DNA of 64,000 nt, taken from the NCBI GenBank assembly GCA_963662675.2, contig CAXXHP010000004.1:930001-994000 (forward strand), written 5' to 3'. Shown piece by piece: positions 16,772-26,869 of this stretch (position 1 is its first letter; the number at the start of each line of letters is the position of its first letter). A model generated the notes under the pieces. That model was not told where the DNA came from, made no database searches, and was given only the letters and a program-made list of their open reading frames with translations. Origin of the DNA: G963662675 sp963662675 (GTDB lineage: Bacteria; Bacteroidota; Bacteroidia; Bacteroidales; Prolixibacteraceae). The translations under genes and the position numbers were made by a program.

Positions 16772-18979
16772 TTAATTATCAATAGTAAAGAATGAGGAGA
16801 TAGCTGGTTCTGAAGCTCCAAGTTCAAGACTACGATCTGAAGGAACATTACCTCCAACATATATTTTAAATTCACCTTTTGGTAAAAATTTCTCTCCCAT
16901 ATCGTTTACCAATTCAAACTTCTCTTTATCAAGGTTAAATTCCACCTCTATAGTTTCTCCGGAATTCATTGAAACCCTTGTGAAATCTTTCAATGAATAA
17001 ATAGGATGTCCTTCTCCAGCCAATGGTGATGAGATATACAGCTGAGCAACTTCTTCAGTTTTGTAATTTCCTTCATTTGTAATTTTAGCTTTTACAGCCA
17101 CATCGGTTCCTATTTTTTCTACAGAAAGCCCTTCATATTTTATCTTAGAATAACCAAGCCCAAATCCAAATGGGATTAGAGGATCTTTGGTCATATAGCG
17201 ATAAGTTCGACCTTCCATTGCATAATTTTCATATACAGGTAGGTCTTCAATTGATTTGGGTACTGTAAAAGGCATTCTTCCGGAAGGAGAAATATCACCG
17301 AAAATAATATCAGCCAAAGCATTACCTCCTTGTTCACCAGGATAGAATGCATAAATCACAGCATCAGCTATTTCCATAATTTCAGGAATAATCATTGGAA
17401 AGCCTCCTGTAACAACAACAATTAGTGGGTTGTCAGATTTGGATCTGATTGTTTTTAAGAATTCAAGCTGAGACTCTGGCAAACGAGAATCATCCAAATC
17501 GCCCTTAATTGGGGATGCAATTGCTCCACCTTCTTCTCCTTCCATCATTCCATTAAAGCCCATTATTGCAATACATGCTTCTGCATTTGCCGCTTTATCT
17601 GTCGTCCAATCAATAGGGTTGGCATTTTGCTGGTAAGGCAATTGCCCGATATTATAATTGACACTTGTTCCAACGCTAACTTTGCTCACAATCCCATCAA
17701 GGAAATTAACCGTATTCCCTGAAACTCCGTAGTAATTTCCAATTAAAGCCTCTTCGTTTGCTGCCTGTGGCCCTGTAACAAAAAGAGTTCTTAAATTCTT
17801 TGACAGTGGGAGAACATTATTTTTGTTTTTTACAAGGACAATGGATTTTTGTGCAGCTTTCAAGGCAAGATCGACATGTTCCTCACTTCCCACTACTTCA
17901 GGTCCTATTTTTGAATATGGATTATCCTCTTCCGGATCAAAGAATCCAAGCCGAAATCTGGTTTTTAAAAGTTGGGACAATGCTTTATTGATTTCTTCTT
18001 CGGTAAGAAGACCCTCTTCAATTGATTTATTTAAGCTTAAAAAAGTATTACCACAATTTAGGTTCATGCCAGCTTTGATAGCCATTGCAGAAGCTTCCTC
18101 TGCAGTTTTTGCTAATCCATGACCAACATAAATATCATCAACAGCACCACAATCCGATACAAAATATCCATCAAATCCCCATTTTTCTCTTAACACGTCA
18201 ATCATTAAATACGGGCTGGCACAACATGACTCTCCATTTGTTCTGTTGTACGCCCCCATAACACCTTCAACGTCAGCTTCTGTAACTAAAGCTTCGAATG
18301 CCGGCATATAGGTTTCCCAAAGATCTTTCATTGAAACCTGTGCATCAAACTCATGCCTTACAGCCTCAGGTCCGGAGTGAACAACAAAATGCTTGGCGCA
18401 AGCTGCTGCTTTCAGATATTTTGGATCATTACCTTGTAGCCCTTCAACAAAAGCCACACCAATACGAGAAGTCAAATAGGGATCTTCACCATACGTTTCC
18501 TGACCACGCCCCCAACGAGGGTCACGGAAAATATTAACATTTGGAGACCAAAATGTCAATCCTGAAAATCGGGAACGATTATTATTTTTAATGGCCACAT
18601 TATACTTAGCTCTACCTTCATCACCAATTGCAGAAGCAACTTGCTTGATTAAATTCACGTCAAAGGTTGCAGCCAATCCTATGGCTTGTGGAAACACTGT
18701 TGCCCTTCCTGTTCTCGCAACACCATGCAAAGCCTCATTCCACCAGCCATAACGTGGCACTCCTAATCTGGATATTTCCTGGCTTTCATCTATTAATTGA
18801 GTAATTTTTTCTTCGAGGGTCATTGAGTTTACCAATGACTCAATACGGATATCCATTGGCATTGTATAATCATACCAAAGAAGATCATCAATGTTCTGAG
18901 CTTTTAGAAATTTATTGTTGCTAAAAGACAATGAAATTTCTAACAATAAGAGTATAATAAAACTAAGATTATTTCTCAT
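16772..18979 (-). CDS. GH3 beta-xylosidase/beta-glucosidase
   Basis: This 735-aa secreted exo-glycosidase has a signal peptide (about 1-27), a GH3 N-terminal barrel and a C-terminal alpha/beta sandwich with a fibronectin III-like tail (about 640-720). The nucleophile is Asp276 in FVSDCGAV. The YGWWNEALHGVA segment at 77-88 is the hallmark of the xylan 1,4-beta-xylosidase branch of GH3. KHFVVHSGPE (196-205) and RDPRWGRGQETYGEDP (152-167) are standard substrate-site motifs. Length is usual for the family. It is the only recognised glycoside hydrolase in the locus. It lies 41 bp downstream of a DUF1593 gene and upstream of an esterase. Beta-xylosidase is the best guess; beta-glucosidase cannot be excluded. 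Confidence 0.92.
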   Translation of the reverse strand: MRNNLSFIILLLLEISLSFSNNKFLKAQNIDDLLWYDYTMPMDIRIESLVNSMTLEEKITQLIDESQEISRLGVPRYGWWNEALHGVARTGRATVFPQAIGLAATFDVNLIKQVASAIGDEGRAKYNVAIKNNNRSRFSGLTFWSPNVNIFRDPRWGRGQETYGEDPYLTSRIGVAFVEGLQGNDPKYLKAAACAKHFVVHSGPEAVRHEFDAQVSMKDLWETYMPAFEALVTEADVEGVMGAYNRTNGESCCASPYLMIDVLREKWGFDGYFVSDCGAVDDIYVGHGLAKTAEEASAMAIKAGMNLNCGNTFLSLNKSIEEGLLTEEEINKALSQLLKTRFRLGFFDPEEDNPYSKIGPEVVGSEEHVDLALKAAQKSIVLVKNKNNVLPLSKNLRTLFVTGPQAANEEALIGNYYGVSGNTVNFLDGIVSKVSVGTSVNYNIGQLPYQQNANPIDWTTDKAANAEACIAIMGFNGMMEGEEGGAIASPIKGDLDDSRLPESQLEFLKTIRSKSDNPLIVVVTGGFPMIIPEIMEIADAVIYAFYPGEQGGNALADIIFGDISPSGRMPFTVPKSIEDLPVYENYAMEGRTYRYMTKDPLIPFGFGLGYSKIKYEGLSVEKIGTDVAVKAKITNEGNYKTEEVAQLYISSPLAGEGHPIYSLKDFTRVSMNSGETIEVEFNLDKEKFELVNDMGEKFLPKGEFKIYVGGNVPSDRSLELGASEPAISSFFTIDN

Positions 18980-19020
18980 ACCTCTGATTATCTAATAATT
19001 AAACCAACATAATACCCGGA

Positions 19021-20469
19021 TTATCTCGGTATTATAGTTACAATAACCCGTTTATAGCGCGTTAATGCAGGTGTTCCTTTATCAGTTACTTTCAATATAA
19101 AATGGGCTGTTTCTGGTTTGTCAACCTCTGGTGCAACTATTGTATGAACATTGTATAAGTTCTCAGAAAGGCCGTGAGTTATTGCTTTATTATAAGTGCC
19201 AACTTCAGAATACTGAAACCACCAGTAACTTAAGTTATCCCCATCAGGATCGGTTGTTCCGCTGGCATCCAAACTAAATATTTCACCTGATTTTACAGTA
19301 AATTCATCAGGAGTACCTAATGCAGGAACTGGTGGGTGGTTTGCTTCTTCGTAAGACATAGTACTCCAGTCCATTCTGGCTGCAAAATCATTTTGGAAAT
19401 CATCGCGCCAACGCCATAAAGTAACCTTGTTGTCAGTAAATGTAATTGTATCTTTTCGTATCGCACTTCCATATTCATTTGAGATACGTGGGATAAAAGT
19501 ATCATTGGCATTTGTCCAGATAGGCCTTGTTTCAGGCTCATATGGAACACCTCCTGTAACCATGCCACCCATATTTCCCAGAGTTTCCGGCTGGTACAAT
19601 TCATATCGGCCGCCCCAGCCGCCCCAATTAGGATATTCAGGATCACTTAATCCGTTTATAATCAAATTTAGCCAGGAAGGAGTATCCCCTTCCATTCCAT
19701 AAGCCACATCAGGATACTCTGCTCCTAAAGGTCCATGTCTCTGTTGAATATTTTCAGCTATCCATGAATTGCTTACCACAGTATTATCTATTCCTTCTAT
19801 TTGTCGACTCATTGCCATCCATGTTGCATTAAAATAACTACCGGGGCTAATTATGTAAAATAAATCAGGGTAGTTTTTACGAATCCATGCACCACTGTCG
19901 TCCTGATCTGAAATGGTGTAAACCCTTAGCTTGCTGATTAATTTTTTTGCATCACTTTTACTCTTTGTTTTATCTATTTTCCAAAGAGCCTGAGCCAAGG
20001 TATTTACACCGCCCCATACCGAAACCCATAATGGCCGTTCATCATCCTCTTCCAAAACTCTAATTATCCATTCGGAGCCTTCTGAGTCTTTTCCTTTCCC
20101 TACTCCTTCCATACCATATACTGGTAACCCTTGCGATACGAGTGAAAGCAAATGTTGAGCTGTAGGATAGCCTGATTCATGTTTAACAAGATTCGGTTGA
20201 ACTAGTCCGTAAGCATTTACGATTTTTTGAATTGTTTCAGGCGCTACACGTTTTCGTTGATGAGTTGAAGTTGTTGCGATTAAACCCTGAATATCAATCT
20301 GATTAGAATACAATAGCAAACGTACCAATGTCTGAGAATCATCAGGATCTGCTTCAATATCGGTTAACACGATCATTCGGTGCTTTTCCTGATTGGATGC
20401 AAGCACTGTTGATTTAAATGTAAAAAAGAAACAACTGAATATTACAGCATATTTTACAATTCTTTTCAT
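19021..20469 (-). CDS. DUF1593/Sde182-type nucleoside-hydrolase-like secreted protein, canonical form
   Basis: This 482-residue protein has a signal peptide (1-25) and no lipobox. The domain opens with LTDIEADPDDSQTLVRLL (Asp37, Asp43, Asp44), the form typical of the wider Sde182 family; the other four copies lack the two-residue insertion. Further motifs are SEGSEWI, WVSVWGGVNTLAQAL, SDQDDSGAW, MEGDTPSWLNLIINGL and GGWGGRYELY, with a C-terminal Ig-like domain carrying DPDGD. It is the first enzyme-like gene after susD, so it is probably the ancestral copy from which the lipoprotein versions diverged. Cellulose binding is reported for the namesake; activity here is unknown. Confidence 0.87.
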   Translation of the reverse strand: MKRIVKYAVIFSCFFFTFKSTVLASNQEKHRMIVLTDIEADPDDSQTLVRLLLYSNQIDIQGLIATTSTHQRKRVAPETIQKIVNAYGLVQPNLVKHESGYPTAQHLLSLVSQGLPVYGMEGVGKGKDSEGSEWIIRVLEEDDERPLWVSVWGGVNTLAQALWKIDKTKSKSDAKKLISKLRVYTISDQDDSGAWIRKNYPDLFYIISPGSYFNATWMAMSRQIEGIDNTVVSNSWIAENIQQRHGPLGAEYPDVAYGMEGDTPSWLNLIINGLSDPEYPNWGGWGGRYELYQPETLGNMGGMVTGGVPYEPETRPIWTNANDTFIPRISNEYGSAIRKDTITFTDNKVTLWRWRDDFQNDFAARMDWSTMSYEEANHPPVPALGTPDEFTVKSGEIFSLDASGTTDPDGDNLSYWWFQYSEVGTYNKAITHGLSENLYNVHTIVAPEVDKPETAHFILKVTDKGTPALTRYKRVIVTIIPR

Positions 20470-20591
20470 CTTACTATTAATTAGTCAGTTAATGTATTAA
20501 TTTGAATTCGTGTTTTTATAATTTACGCTGTACATCAAACTTCAGGGTCACTAAACAAAAACAGCATTTTACTATCATCCAATTTCAGATG

Positions 20592-20609
20592 ATCGATAAC
20601 ATTATCGAT
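20592..20609. repeat. Perfect inverted repeat ATCGATAA-CA-TTATCGAT
   Basis: An 8-bp perfect palindrome with a 2-nt centre lies between susD and the first DUF1593 gene. It could be an operator or part of an mRNA-end structure with the neighbouring hairpin. Confidence 0.5.
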
Positions 20610-20623
20610 TTTATTGTTTATAA

Positions 20624-20657
20624 AGAACAGACAGAATCATAAGAAACTGCCTGTTCT
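20624..20657 (-). terminator. Post-susD hairpin (attenuator/terminator)
   Basis: The 11-bp stem AGAACAGGCAG/CTGTCTGTTCT (minus strand, one G-T pair) is followed by TTTAT. Hairpins after susD commonly lower expression of downstream enzymes relative to susCD; that is the likely role here. Confidence 0.6.
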
Positions 20658-20734
20658 TATATATAAAATTACTTGCCCTAATCAGGGTTTATGGACGCGA
20701 ATACTATTTCTTAATTTTCATCCTTATATAATTA

Positions 20735-22288
20735 CTACCAACCCGGGTTCTGAACCATATTAGGATTGACGCTCATTTCAGTTTCTGGGAAAGGAAAAAA
20801 CTCATGTTTTCCAACCTTAAAACCGCATTTAGAAGGATCGGTATTGAAAGTTTCCCAGATTACAGTCCCGTCTGCTTCCAAAGCTGGGTTTTGTGTACCT
20901 TTCGAAGCAAGAATAGTTGCAGCATCACCCCAGCGTTGTAGATTTTCATAACGTTGCCCTTCATAGCAGAGTTCGAGGCGGGATTCTGTTTTAATCTCAT
21001 CCAGAGTAACAGTTCCTGAAATAGTTGGAGCCTGTGCACGGGTACGTATCAGATTAATATAGTCAGTGGCCTTTTCTGCATTGCCACTCTGAAGATAAGC
21101 CTCAGCTGCAAGCAGAAGTACTTCATTGTATTTCATTACCCTGGTATTATTTGCATAAAAATAACTTGCCCAAATACTCTTTAGCGTTCTATATTTAAAA
21201 CCATAATAACCTTCATTATCCGTAATCTTCATAATGTTTGTAACACCAAACTGATCAATCATCTGTTGACGTGTTTTAATAACATTATTAAGACGATAAC
21301 CATCAACGCCTTCTACTGAAACAAAGGCATCGTACAGACTTTTTGTTGGTTGTTCAAATCCCCAAGTTGCTGTAGCAAAAATATTTGCGTCTGTATAGCT
21401 GTATTTTTCACCTCTAAGCCCCATAGCAGTCCATCGGAAACTGTTATTGGATGAATTTTGTGAAATATCATTGATCTGGTTAGCCTCAAGAATAGATTCT
21501 TCACCCCCAACCCCTAGTGGTGTACCCATATTACTCAAATCAGGATTAAGACCGTAAAGACCAGAATTGATGACATTATCGAGCATACTTGCTGCCTCAG
21601 CATATTTCTCCTGAAAAACATAAGTTTTTCCTAACAGAGACTGAGCAAACTGTTTTGTTACACGGTAAGTTACATCATCTTTGCTTGATTTCTCTGTAAG
21701 TGCACCACTGCTGATAGCTTCGTTTAGGTTAGTCTCAACAAATGCCCAGAGAGCATCAGTAGAGGTACTGTTACCTTGCATATATTCACTTTCGCTGAGT
21801 GTATGATCAACAAGAGGTGGAGTTCCCCAAAACGTAGTAAGATAGAAATGAGCATAAGCCCTAAAAACTTTAGCTTCTGCAACAGCTCTTTTCATTACGT
21901 CACTATCTCCGGTAACATTTTCAATTACCACGTTTGAACGGTATACGAGCGTGTATAGTTGGCTATAAAGGGTACCTACGGAACCAAAAGCGGCATCATA
22001 AGTATAGTCACCCAACTTATAGTTGTTACCATCATAATGGTTTCCACCTCCAGCCCATACATCGTCTGTAAGGGTATTTTCTACAGCTTGCATCGGAGTA
22101 AAACCGGCGTGGATACTCCTGAAAGCACCGTAGCATGCAACAATTCCCTCTTCTGCCTCACTATCGGTTTGATAGTATGTATCAATAGATGAAACGCTAT
22201 GTTGAAGGATGTCAAGATTGTCTTCACAGGAGATGAAACAAAGGAGACCGACAACAACAAGAATTAATGATATATATTTGTTTTTCAT
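20735..22288 (-). CDS. susD: SusD/RagB-family surface glycan-binding lipoprotein
   Basis: This 517-aa outer-membrane lipoprotein caps the SusC channel and binds oligosaccharide. The lipobox ends FISC (Cys21) and is followed by acidic EDNLD, consistent with surface export. TPR-like helices run through the N-terminal half (AVAEAKVFRAYAHFYL, LLGKTYVFQEKYAEAASML). The C-terminal RagB/SusD domain ends with the typical RLELCYEGQRYENLQRWG and HEFFPFPETEMSVNP segments. It lies 20 bp downstream of susC. The ligand is not readable from sequence; the enzyme set suggests an acylated hemicellulose. Confidence 0.95.
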   Translation of the reverse strand: MKNKYISLILVVVGLLCFISCEDNLDILQHSVSSIDTYYQTDSEAEEGIVACYGAFRSIHAGFTPMQAVENTLTDDVWAGGGNHYDGNNYKLGDYTYDAAFGSVGTLYSQLYTLVYRSNVVIENVTGDSDVMKRAVAEAKVFRAYAHFYLTTFWGTPPLVDHTLSESEYMQGNSTSTDALWAFVETNLNEAISSGALTEKSSKDDVTYRVTKQFAQSLLGKTYVFQEKYAEAASMLDNVINSGLYGLNPDLSNMGTPLGVGGEESILEANQINDISQNSSNNSFRWTAMGLRGEKYSYTDANIFATATWGFEQPTKSLYDAFVSVEGVDGYRLNNVIKTRQQMIDQFGVTNIMKITDNEGYYGFKYRTLKSIWASYFYANNTRVMKYNEVLLLAAEAYLQSGNAEKATDYINLIRTRAQAPTISGTVTLDEIKTESRLELCYEGQRYENLQRWGDAATILASKGTQNPALEADGTVIWETFNTDPSKCGFKVGKHEFFPFPETEMSVNPNMVQNPGW

Positions 22289-22307
22289 TACGTTAACAAT
22301 TTAAGGG

Positions 22308-25300
22308 TTATAATGATATGTTAATACCGAAAGTAGCCCGCTTTGTAGAAGGATACTGTCCATAATCTAATCCCAGACCACTTGAGCTCATTGATACTTC
22401 AGGATCGAATCCAGGGTACTTTGTGAAAACAAAGAAATCGTCAAATGATACATAAACTCTTACGCTATTGAAGACATTGGTTTTATTAAGTAGTGTCTTA
22501 GGAACTGTGTAGCCAAGCTGGATCTGTTTAATTTTGAAGTAAGAACCATCAAATACCATGGCCGAACTCTGCACATAGTTAGAATAGTCAGGACGTGAAG
22601 CTGCAGGATATTGAGCATCCACTCCAGGAGTAGTCCAACGTCTATCATAGAAATACTTCAGCTCATTGGCTTGGATACGCACCGCACGAGGTACTGCCCA
22701 GGCAATATCGTTTCCGTAGGTACCATTTGCAAAGACAATAAGGTCAAGTCCCTTATAAGCTAAATTGAGGGTAATACCGTAAGTAAGATCAGGAATAGCC
22801 GAGCCAATCATCTGTTTATCAGCGTCGGTAATAAATCCATCGTTGTTTTTATCCTCAAATATAGGGTTACCATTTGTATTATCTACACCAAGGTATTTAT
22901 ATCCCCTCATATACCAAATCGGATATCCCTTCTCAAAGTAGGTCGTTAAACCAGAACCACCGGAAGCTCCTGCAACACGAGTAAGAGTTGAATAGATATC
23001 TGTAACTTCATTTTTGAGTGTTGATAGGTTTGCGCTGATACCATAAGAGAAGTCCTTGCCAATATTATCCTTCCAGCTAAGGTCGAATTCAAATCCTTTA
23101 TTAACGACATTACCTGCATTGAGAGGAGAAAGCGTATTTCCCACAACGGCAGAGGAGGAAACACCAGTCATGAGAAGGTCCTTGGTTTCTTTCTTGTACC
23201 AGTCCATACTGAACGCAAGCCTGTCTTTTAACATACGTAAGTCAAGACCAAAGTCAAGCTGTTCAGAAGTTTCCCATTTAAGGTTATAGTTACCGGTAGC
23301 AGAAGGTCTGGAGCCAACCTGATAGTTAAATCTTGTAAATGGATACATCACATCAGATGTAATGGTAGAAGCATACATATAATTACCCAGCGCAGCTGTT
23401 GAACCGTTCTGTCCCCAACTTGCACGAATTTTGAAGTTCGAAATTCCTCCCATGTCCAAGTTTTTGAAGAAGTCTTCATTCGAAACTGTCCAACCTGCTG
23501 AAACCGCAGGGAAATAGCCCCATCTTGAGTTAAGGGGAAGAATGGAAAGGTCGGCAGCATCGGCACGGTACGATCCCTGAAGGAAGTACTTGTTGTCGTA
23601 ATTGTAAGAAATACGCCCAAAGTATGACAATTGTGCATAGGTACGTTTTTCTCCACCAGATATTGTCTTTGTAGCTGTACCAGTTTGATTGGCAAAATAA
23701 GCATAGTTGCGGTCAAGTTTTGTAATACCGATGTTGTTGGCATTGGTTCCGCTAATTGAACCTGTAACCCCAAAAGTATTTCTTTCGGAATAAGACATAC
23801 CGCCCATTACATTTACATTATGCTTATCGAAAGATTCCATGTAGTTTACAAAGTTTTCCAACTGATAATATTTATTATCATTATCGCTTGCTCTAATAGT
23901 TACATAATCAATATTGGTATCCGTGTTTTGAGTATGGGGCCATGTAACACTGTAATTGGTAGAACTGGTAACGTCATATCCTAAACGTGAAGTGAAGACA
24001 ACAGTTTTCCATGGAGTTATATCAATATTGGTAGACCCGCGAAGATTGAAAGTTTCCGAAAGAGAGCGGTTAGCATCTCTCAAAATATACGGGTTAATAT
24101 TATTGGATTCCTGGAATGGTGACATGGAGTAATAGTTGCCATTATCATCCTGAAGAAACGCATGCCCCTGATCTAATAAAGACTGCATAGTTGTAGGTAA
24201 ATTGTCTTGTGAATAAATTACCGGGGTAAGAGGATCCATTTGAATGACAGAAGCTGGCAATGAAGACATACCGCCTGCAGGAACAGAGGTAGTACTGGAA
24301 GTAGCAAAACTGTTATTTGAAGAGAACTTGAGCCATGGTTTAATTTTATAATCAGCATTAACAGTCCCTGTCATACGTTTATTTTTATCCTGATTTCCAA
24401 TAACCGGGCCATCATTACTTAGGTAAGAAAGGGAACTATAGACTGACCCCTTATCGTTTGCACCTTGAAAGCTAACATTGTGACGTTGCATAGATCCGTT
24501 TTCAAAAGCCACATCGGCCCACTTGGTATCGGTATATCCGTCATAGAATTGCGTAATGCGGTCTTGTGCTACCAGATTACCTTCGGTTACAAGATATTGT
24601 ATATATTCCTCCGCATTAAGTGCTTGTGGCATATTGGAAATCTGCTGAATGGAATATTGCATATCATAATCGATACGAAGGGTACCCTGTGAAGCTTTTT
24701 TAGTTGTTATCAGTACTACACCATTACCTGCTTCTGCCCCGTAAATAGCTGCGGATGCAGCATCTTTAAGGATTTCCATGGACTCAATATCTGAAGGATC
24801 TATGTAGTCAATGCTCGTGGTACGTAGACCATCCACTACATAAAGAGGAGTTGATGCTGAGTTAGAACTAATCCCTCGAACACGGATAGAAGTAGATGCA
24901 CCAGGTGCTCCGGAAGTAGTAACAACCTGAACCCCGGCTGTTTTCCCTTGTATACCTGTGTTAATTGATGTAATACTTCTGTTTTCAAGGTCGGCAGCTT
25001 TCACTTGTGAGATAGAACCTGTAAGGTCACTTTTTCTTTGAACACCGTAACCAATAGCAACAACTTCATCAAGACCTATAGTCTCTTCTTCCATTGTTAC
25101 ACTAATTGAATTCTTTCCTGCAACAGAAATTTCCTGAGAGATCATTCCAACAAATGAAAATGAAAGGATTGCATCAGAAGGCACTCCTGAGATGGAATAA
25201 TTACCATCGAAATCAGTAATTGTACCATTTGTTGTTCCTTTAACCATTACAGTAACACCTGGTAAAGGTTCACCATTATCATCAACAATTGCTCCAGTAA

Positions 25301-25721
25301 CGGTATTTTGTTGTTGAGTAACATTATTTAATTTTACGTTGGTTTCAACGCTAGTAGCTTCCGGACTTAGAACGATTAAGTCATCATCCATAACTTTATA
25401 AGATACCCCCTCATCCTCAAATATCTCAGTCAGTATCTCTTCTACTGTAGCATCATTAACATCTACAGATACTGTTCGTTCTACATCAACTTGTTCTCGG
25501 ACATAAAAAAATCTGAAATTACTAGACTCCTCAATCTCTTTTAGGATATCTGCTATTTGTTTATTCTCAATATTGAATTCGAACTTTGTCGCCTGAGAAT
25601 ATACCGATGCTGAAACCTGCATCAATCCTACAATTAAAAAAATAGTAGTCAATCTCATAATTAATAATAATTTCTTCACCTCTCTACAATGTAGGAAGGC
25701 AATGCTTCTTCTTTTTTTCAT
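22308..25721 (-). CDS. susC: SusC/RagA TonB-dependent transporter with STN signalling domain
   Basis: This 1137-aa outer-membrane barrel imports oligosaccharides using TonB energy. A signal region (about 1-43) is followed by an STN domain (48-119), a carboxypeptidase-regulatory-like beta domain (140-212) and TonB box LDEVVAIGYG (217-226). A plug with the SusC signature RIRGISSNSASTPLYVVDG (about 280-298) and a barrel ending in the TFGINISL motif complete it. The STN domain marks it as a transducer that contacts the FecR anti-sigma encoded just upstream. It is 20 bp upstream of susD and about 150 bp downstream of fecR. An alternative start at Met22 is possible. Confidence 0.96.
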   Translation of the reverse strand: MKKRRSIAFLHCREVKKLLLIMRLTTIFLIVGLMQVSASVYSQATKFEFNIENKQIADILKEIEESSNFRFFYVREQVDVERTVSVDVNDATVEEILTEIFEDEGVSYKVMDDDLIVLSPEATSVETNVKLNNVTQQQNTVTGAIVDDNGEPLPGVTVMVKGTTNGTITDFDGNYSISGVPSDAILSFSFVGMISQEISVAGKNSISVTMEEETIGLDEVVAIGYGVQRKSDLTGSISQVKAADLENRSITSINTGIQGKTAGVQVVTTSGAPGASTSIRVRGISSNSASTPLYVVDGLRTTSIDYIDPSDIESMEILKDAASAAIYGAEAGNGVVLITTKKASQGTLRIDYDMQYSIQQISNMPQALNAEEYIQYLVTEGNLVAQDRITQFYDGYTDTKWADVAFENGSMQRHNVSFQGANDKGSVYSSLSYLSNDGPVIGNQDKNKRMTGTVNADYKIKPWLKFSSNNSFATSSTTSVPAGGMSSLPASVIQMDPLTPVIYSQDNLPTTMQSLLDQGHAFLQDDNGNYYSMSPFQESNNINPYILRDANRSLSETFNLRGSTNIDITPWKTVVFTSRLGYDVTSSTNYSVTWPHTQNTDTNIDYVTIRASDNDNKYYQLENFVNYMESFDKHNVNVMGGMSYSERNTFGVTGSISGTNANNIGITKLDRNYAYFANQTGTATKTISGGEKRTYAQLSYFGRISYNYDNKYFLQGSYRADAADLSILPLNSRWGYFPAVSAGWTVSNEDFFKNLDMGGISNFKIRASWGQNGSTAALGNYMYASTITSDVMYPFTRFNYQVGSRPSATGNYNLKWETSEQLDFGLDLRMLKDRLAFSMDWYKKETKDLLMTGVSSSAVVGNTLSPLNAGNVVNKGFEFDLSWKDNIGKDFSYGISANLSTLKNEVTDIYSTLTRVAGASGGSGLTTYFEKGYPIWYMRGYKYLGVDNTNGNPIFEDKNNDGFITDADKQMIGSAIPDLTYGITLNLAYKGLDLIVFANGTYGNDIAWAVPRAVRIQANELKYFYDRRWTTPGVDAQYPAASRPDYSNYVQSSAMVFDGSYFKIKQIQLGYTVPKTLLNKTNVFNSVRVYVSFDDFFVFTKYPGFDPEVSMSSSGLGLDYGQYPSTKRATFGINISL

Positions 25722-25873
25722 AAATTTGTTCTTTGGTTTGAATAATTTATATGGGTCTTAACACCCAAATTATTTGAAAACAATTAATGAGTCGGTTGGT
25801 GTGCCAGCACCTTCCGGCTTGTTTTTCTCAGTTAGGGTTCATGCCATAAATGATTCTCCTTCTTTTAATTTGT

Positions 25874-26869
25874 TTATTTATTACTTGTTATCTCTATTTT
25901 CTGATCAACTAGACTATAATTTATTGGTAATGTTCTGTGTAAAATTTCCAGAACTTCTTTTATCGACTCATTTTTAAGTGTTCCATCAAAGTGCAGATTC
26001 AGTATTTCAGTGTTTCTCACTACTATTTCAACACCATACCTGCGTTCCAATAAAATCACAAGCTCTTTTAAGTTCATGTTTACAAAAATGAGCTTGTTGT
26101 CTTTCCATGATGAATACCATCTTGTTTCTACATTTTTTACCGTGAGCTCTTTTGTGTTTTTATCTAAAACCACCTGTTCCCCTGGTCGTATTTCTAAATC
26201 TTCAGCAATTCTCACATTCTCCCCAGACTTAATAATAACCTGCCCTTCTTCCAGCGTTGTTGTAATTTGTCTTTCGCCCTCATAAGCCTTCACATTAAAT
26301 TGTGTTCCTGTTACCAAAACGTCATAAGATGGAGTGTGAACAATGAATGGGTTCTCAACATTCTTTTTTACATGAAACCATGCCTCTCCACTTATATAAA
26401 CTTCTCTTGCCCCACCTTCTCCTTCCATGCTATATCGTATTCGTGAATCTGCATTTAAAAATATAATGGTACTATCTGGTAGTTGCACCTCGGAAATTGA
26501 TCCTTTTGGAGAGTATGCAGAATAGTAAACTGGTTCTTTAGACGAAAATCTATTCGTGGAAGCTAGGCCAATTAATAATCCAATTACAATTGCGGCAGCA
26601 ATCTTCGAAGCATTATTTATCAATTTTCTTATATTTTTTTGCTTCTGTTCCCTTTCCTCAATGATTCTCCACAAATTATAAAAAATGCTTTTTAGGTTAG
26701 CGGCATTAGGCGCAAACTCGTTCTCAGTTGATAAGTCTTCAAATAAAGTTCTCTTTACCTCAAATTCTTTATCAGGGTGATGGAAAAAAGACAACATTTC
26801 CTGTCGCTCTTTCTCACTTCCATCACCTTTCTTTCCTTTTCTAAATATTTGACTTATTTTATTTTCCAC
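25874..26869 (-). CDS. FecR-family anti-sigma factor
   Basis: This 331-aa inner-membrane regulator couples the SusC STN domain to the ECF sigma factor. I place the start at the GTG at 26869 (VENKISQIFRK), because family members begin with a short cytosolic helix region. The frame is open 21 codons further, but those residues are an odd hydrophobic stretch. From the chosen start there is a cytosolic sigma-binding region (about 1-75), a membrane segment (IAAAIVIGLLIGLA), a periplasmic FecR domain (VQLPDSTIIFLNADSRIRY to PGEQV) and a C-terminal DUF4974 domain that docks with STN. It lies about 280 bp downstream of the sigma gene. Confidence 0.9.
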   Translation of the reverse strand: MENKISQIFRKGKKGDGSEKERQEMLSFFHHPDKEFEVKRTLFEDLSTENEFAPNAANLKSIFYNLWRIIEEREQKQKNIRKLINNASKIAAAIVIGLLIGLASTNRFSSKEPVYYSAYSPKGSISEVQLPDSTIIFLNADSRIRYSMEGEGGAREVYISGEAWFHVKKNVENPFIVHTPSYDVLVTGTQFNVKAYEGERQITTTLEEGQVIIKSGENVRIAEDLEIRPGEQVVLDKNTKELTVKNVETRWYSSWKDNKLIFVNMNLKELVILLERRYGVEIVVRNTEILNLHFDGTLKNESIKEVLEILHRTLPINYSLVDQKIEITSNK

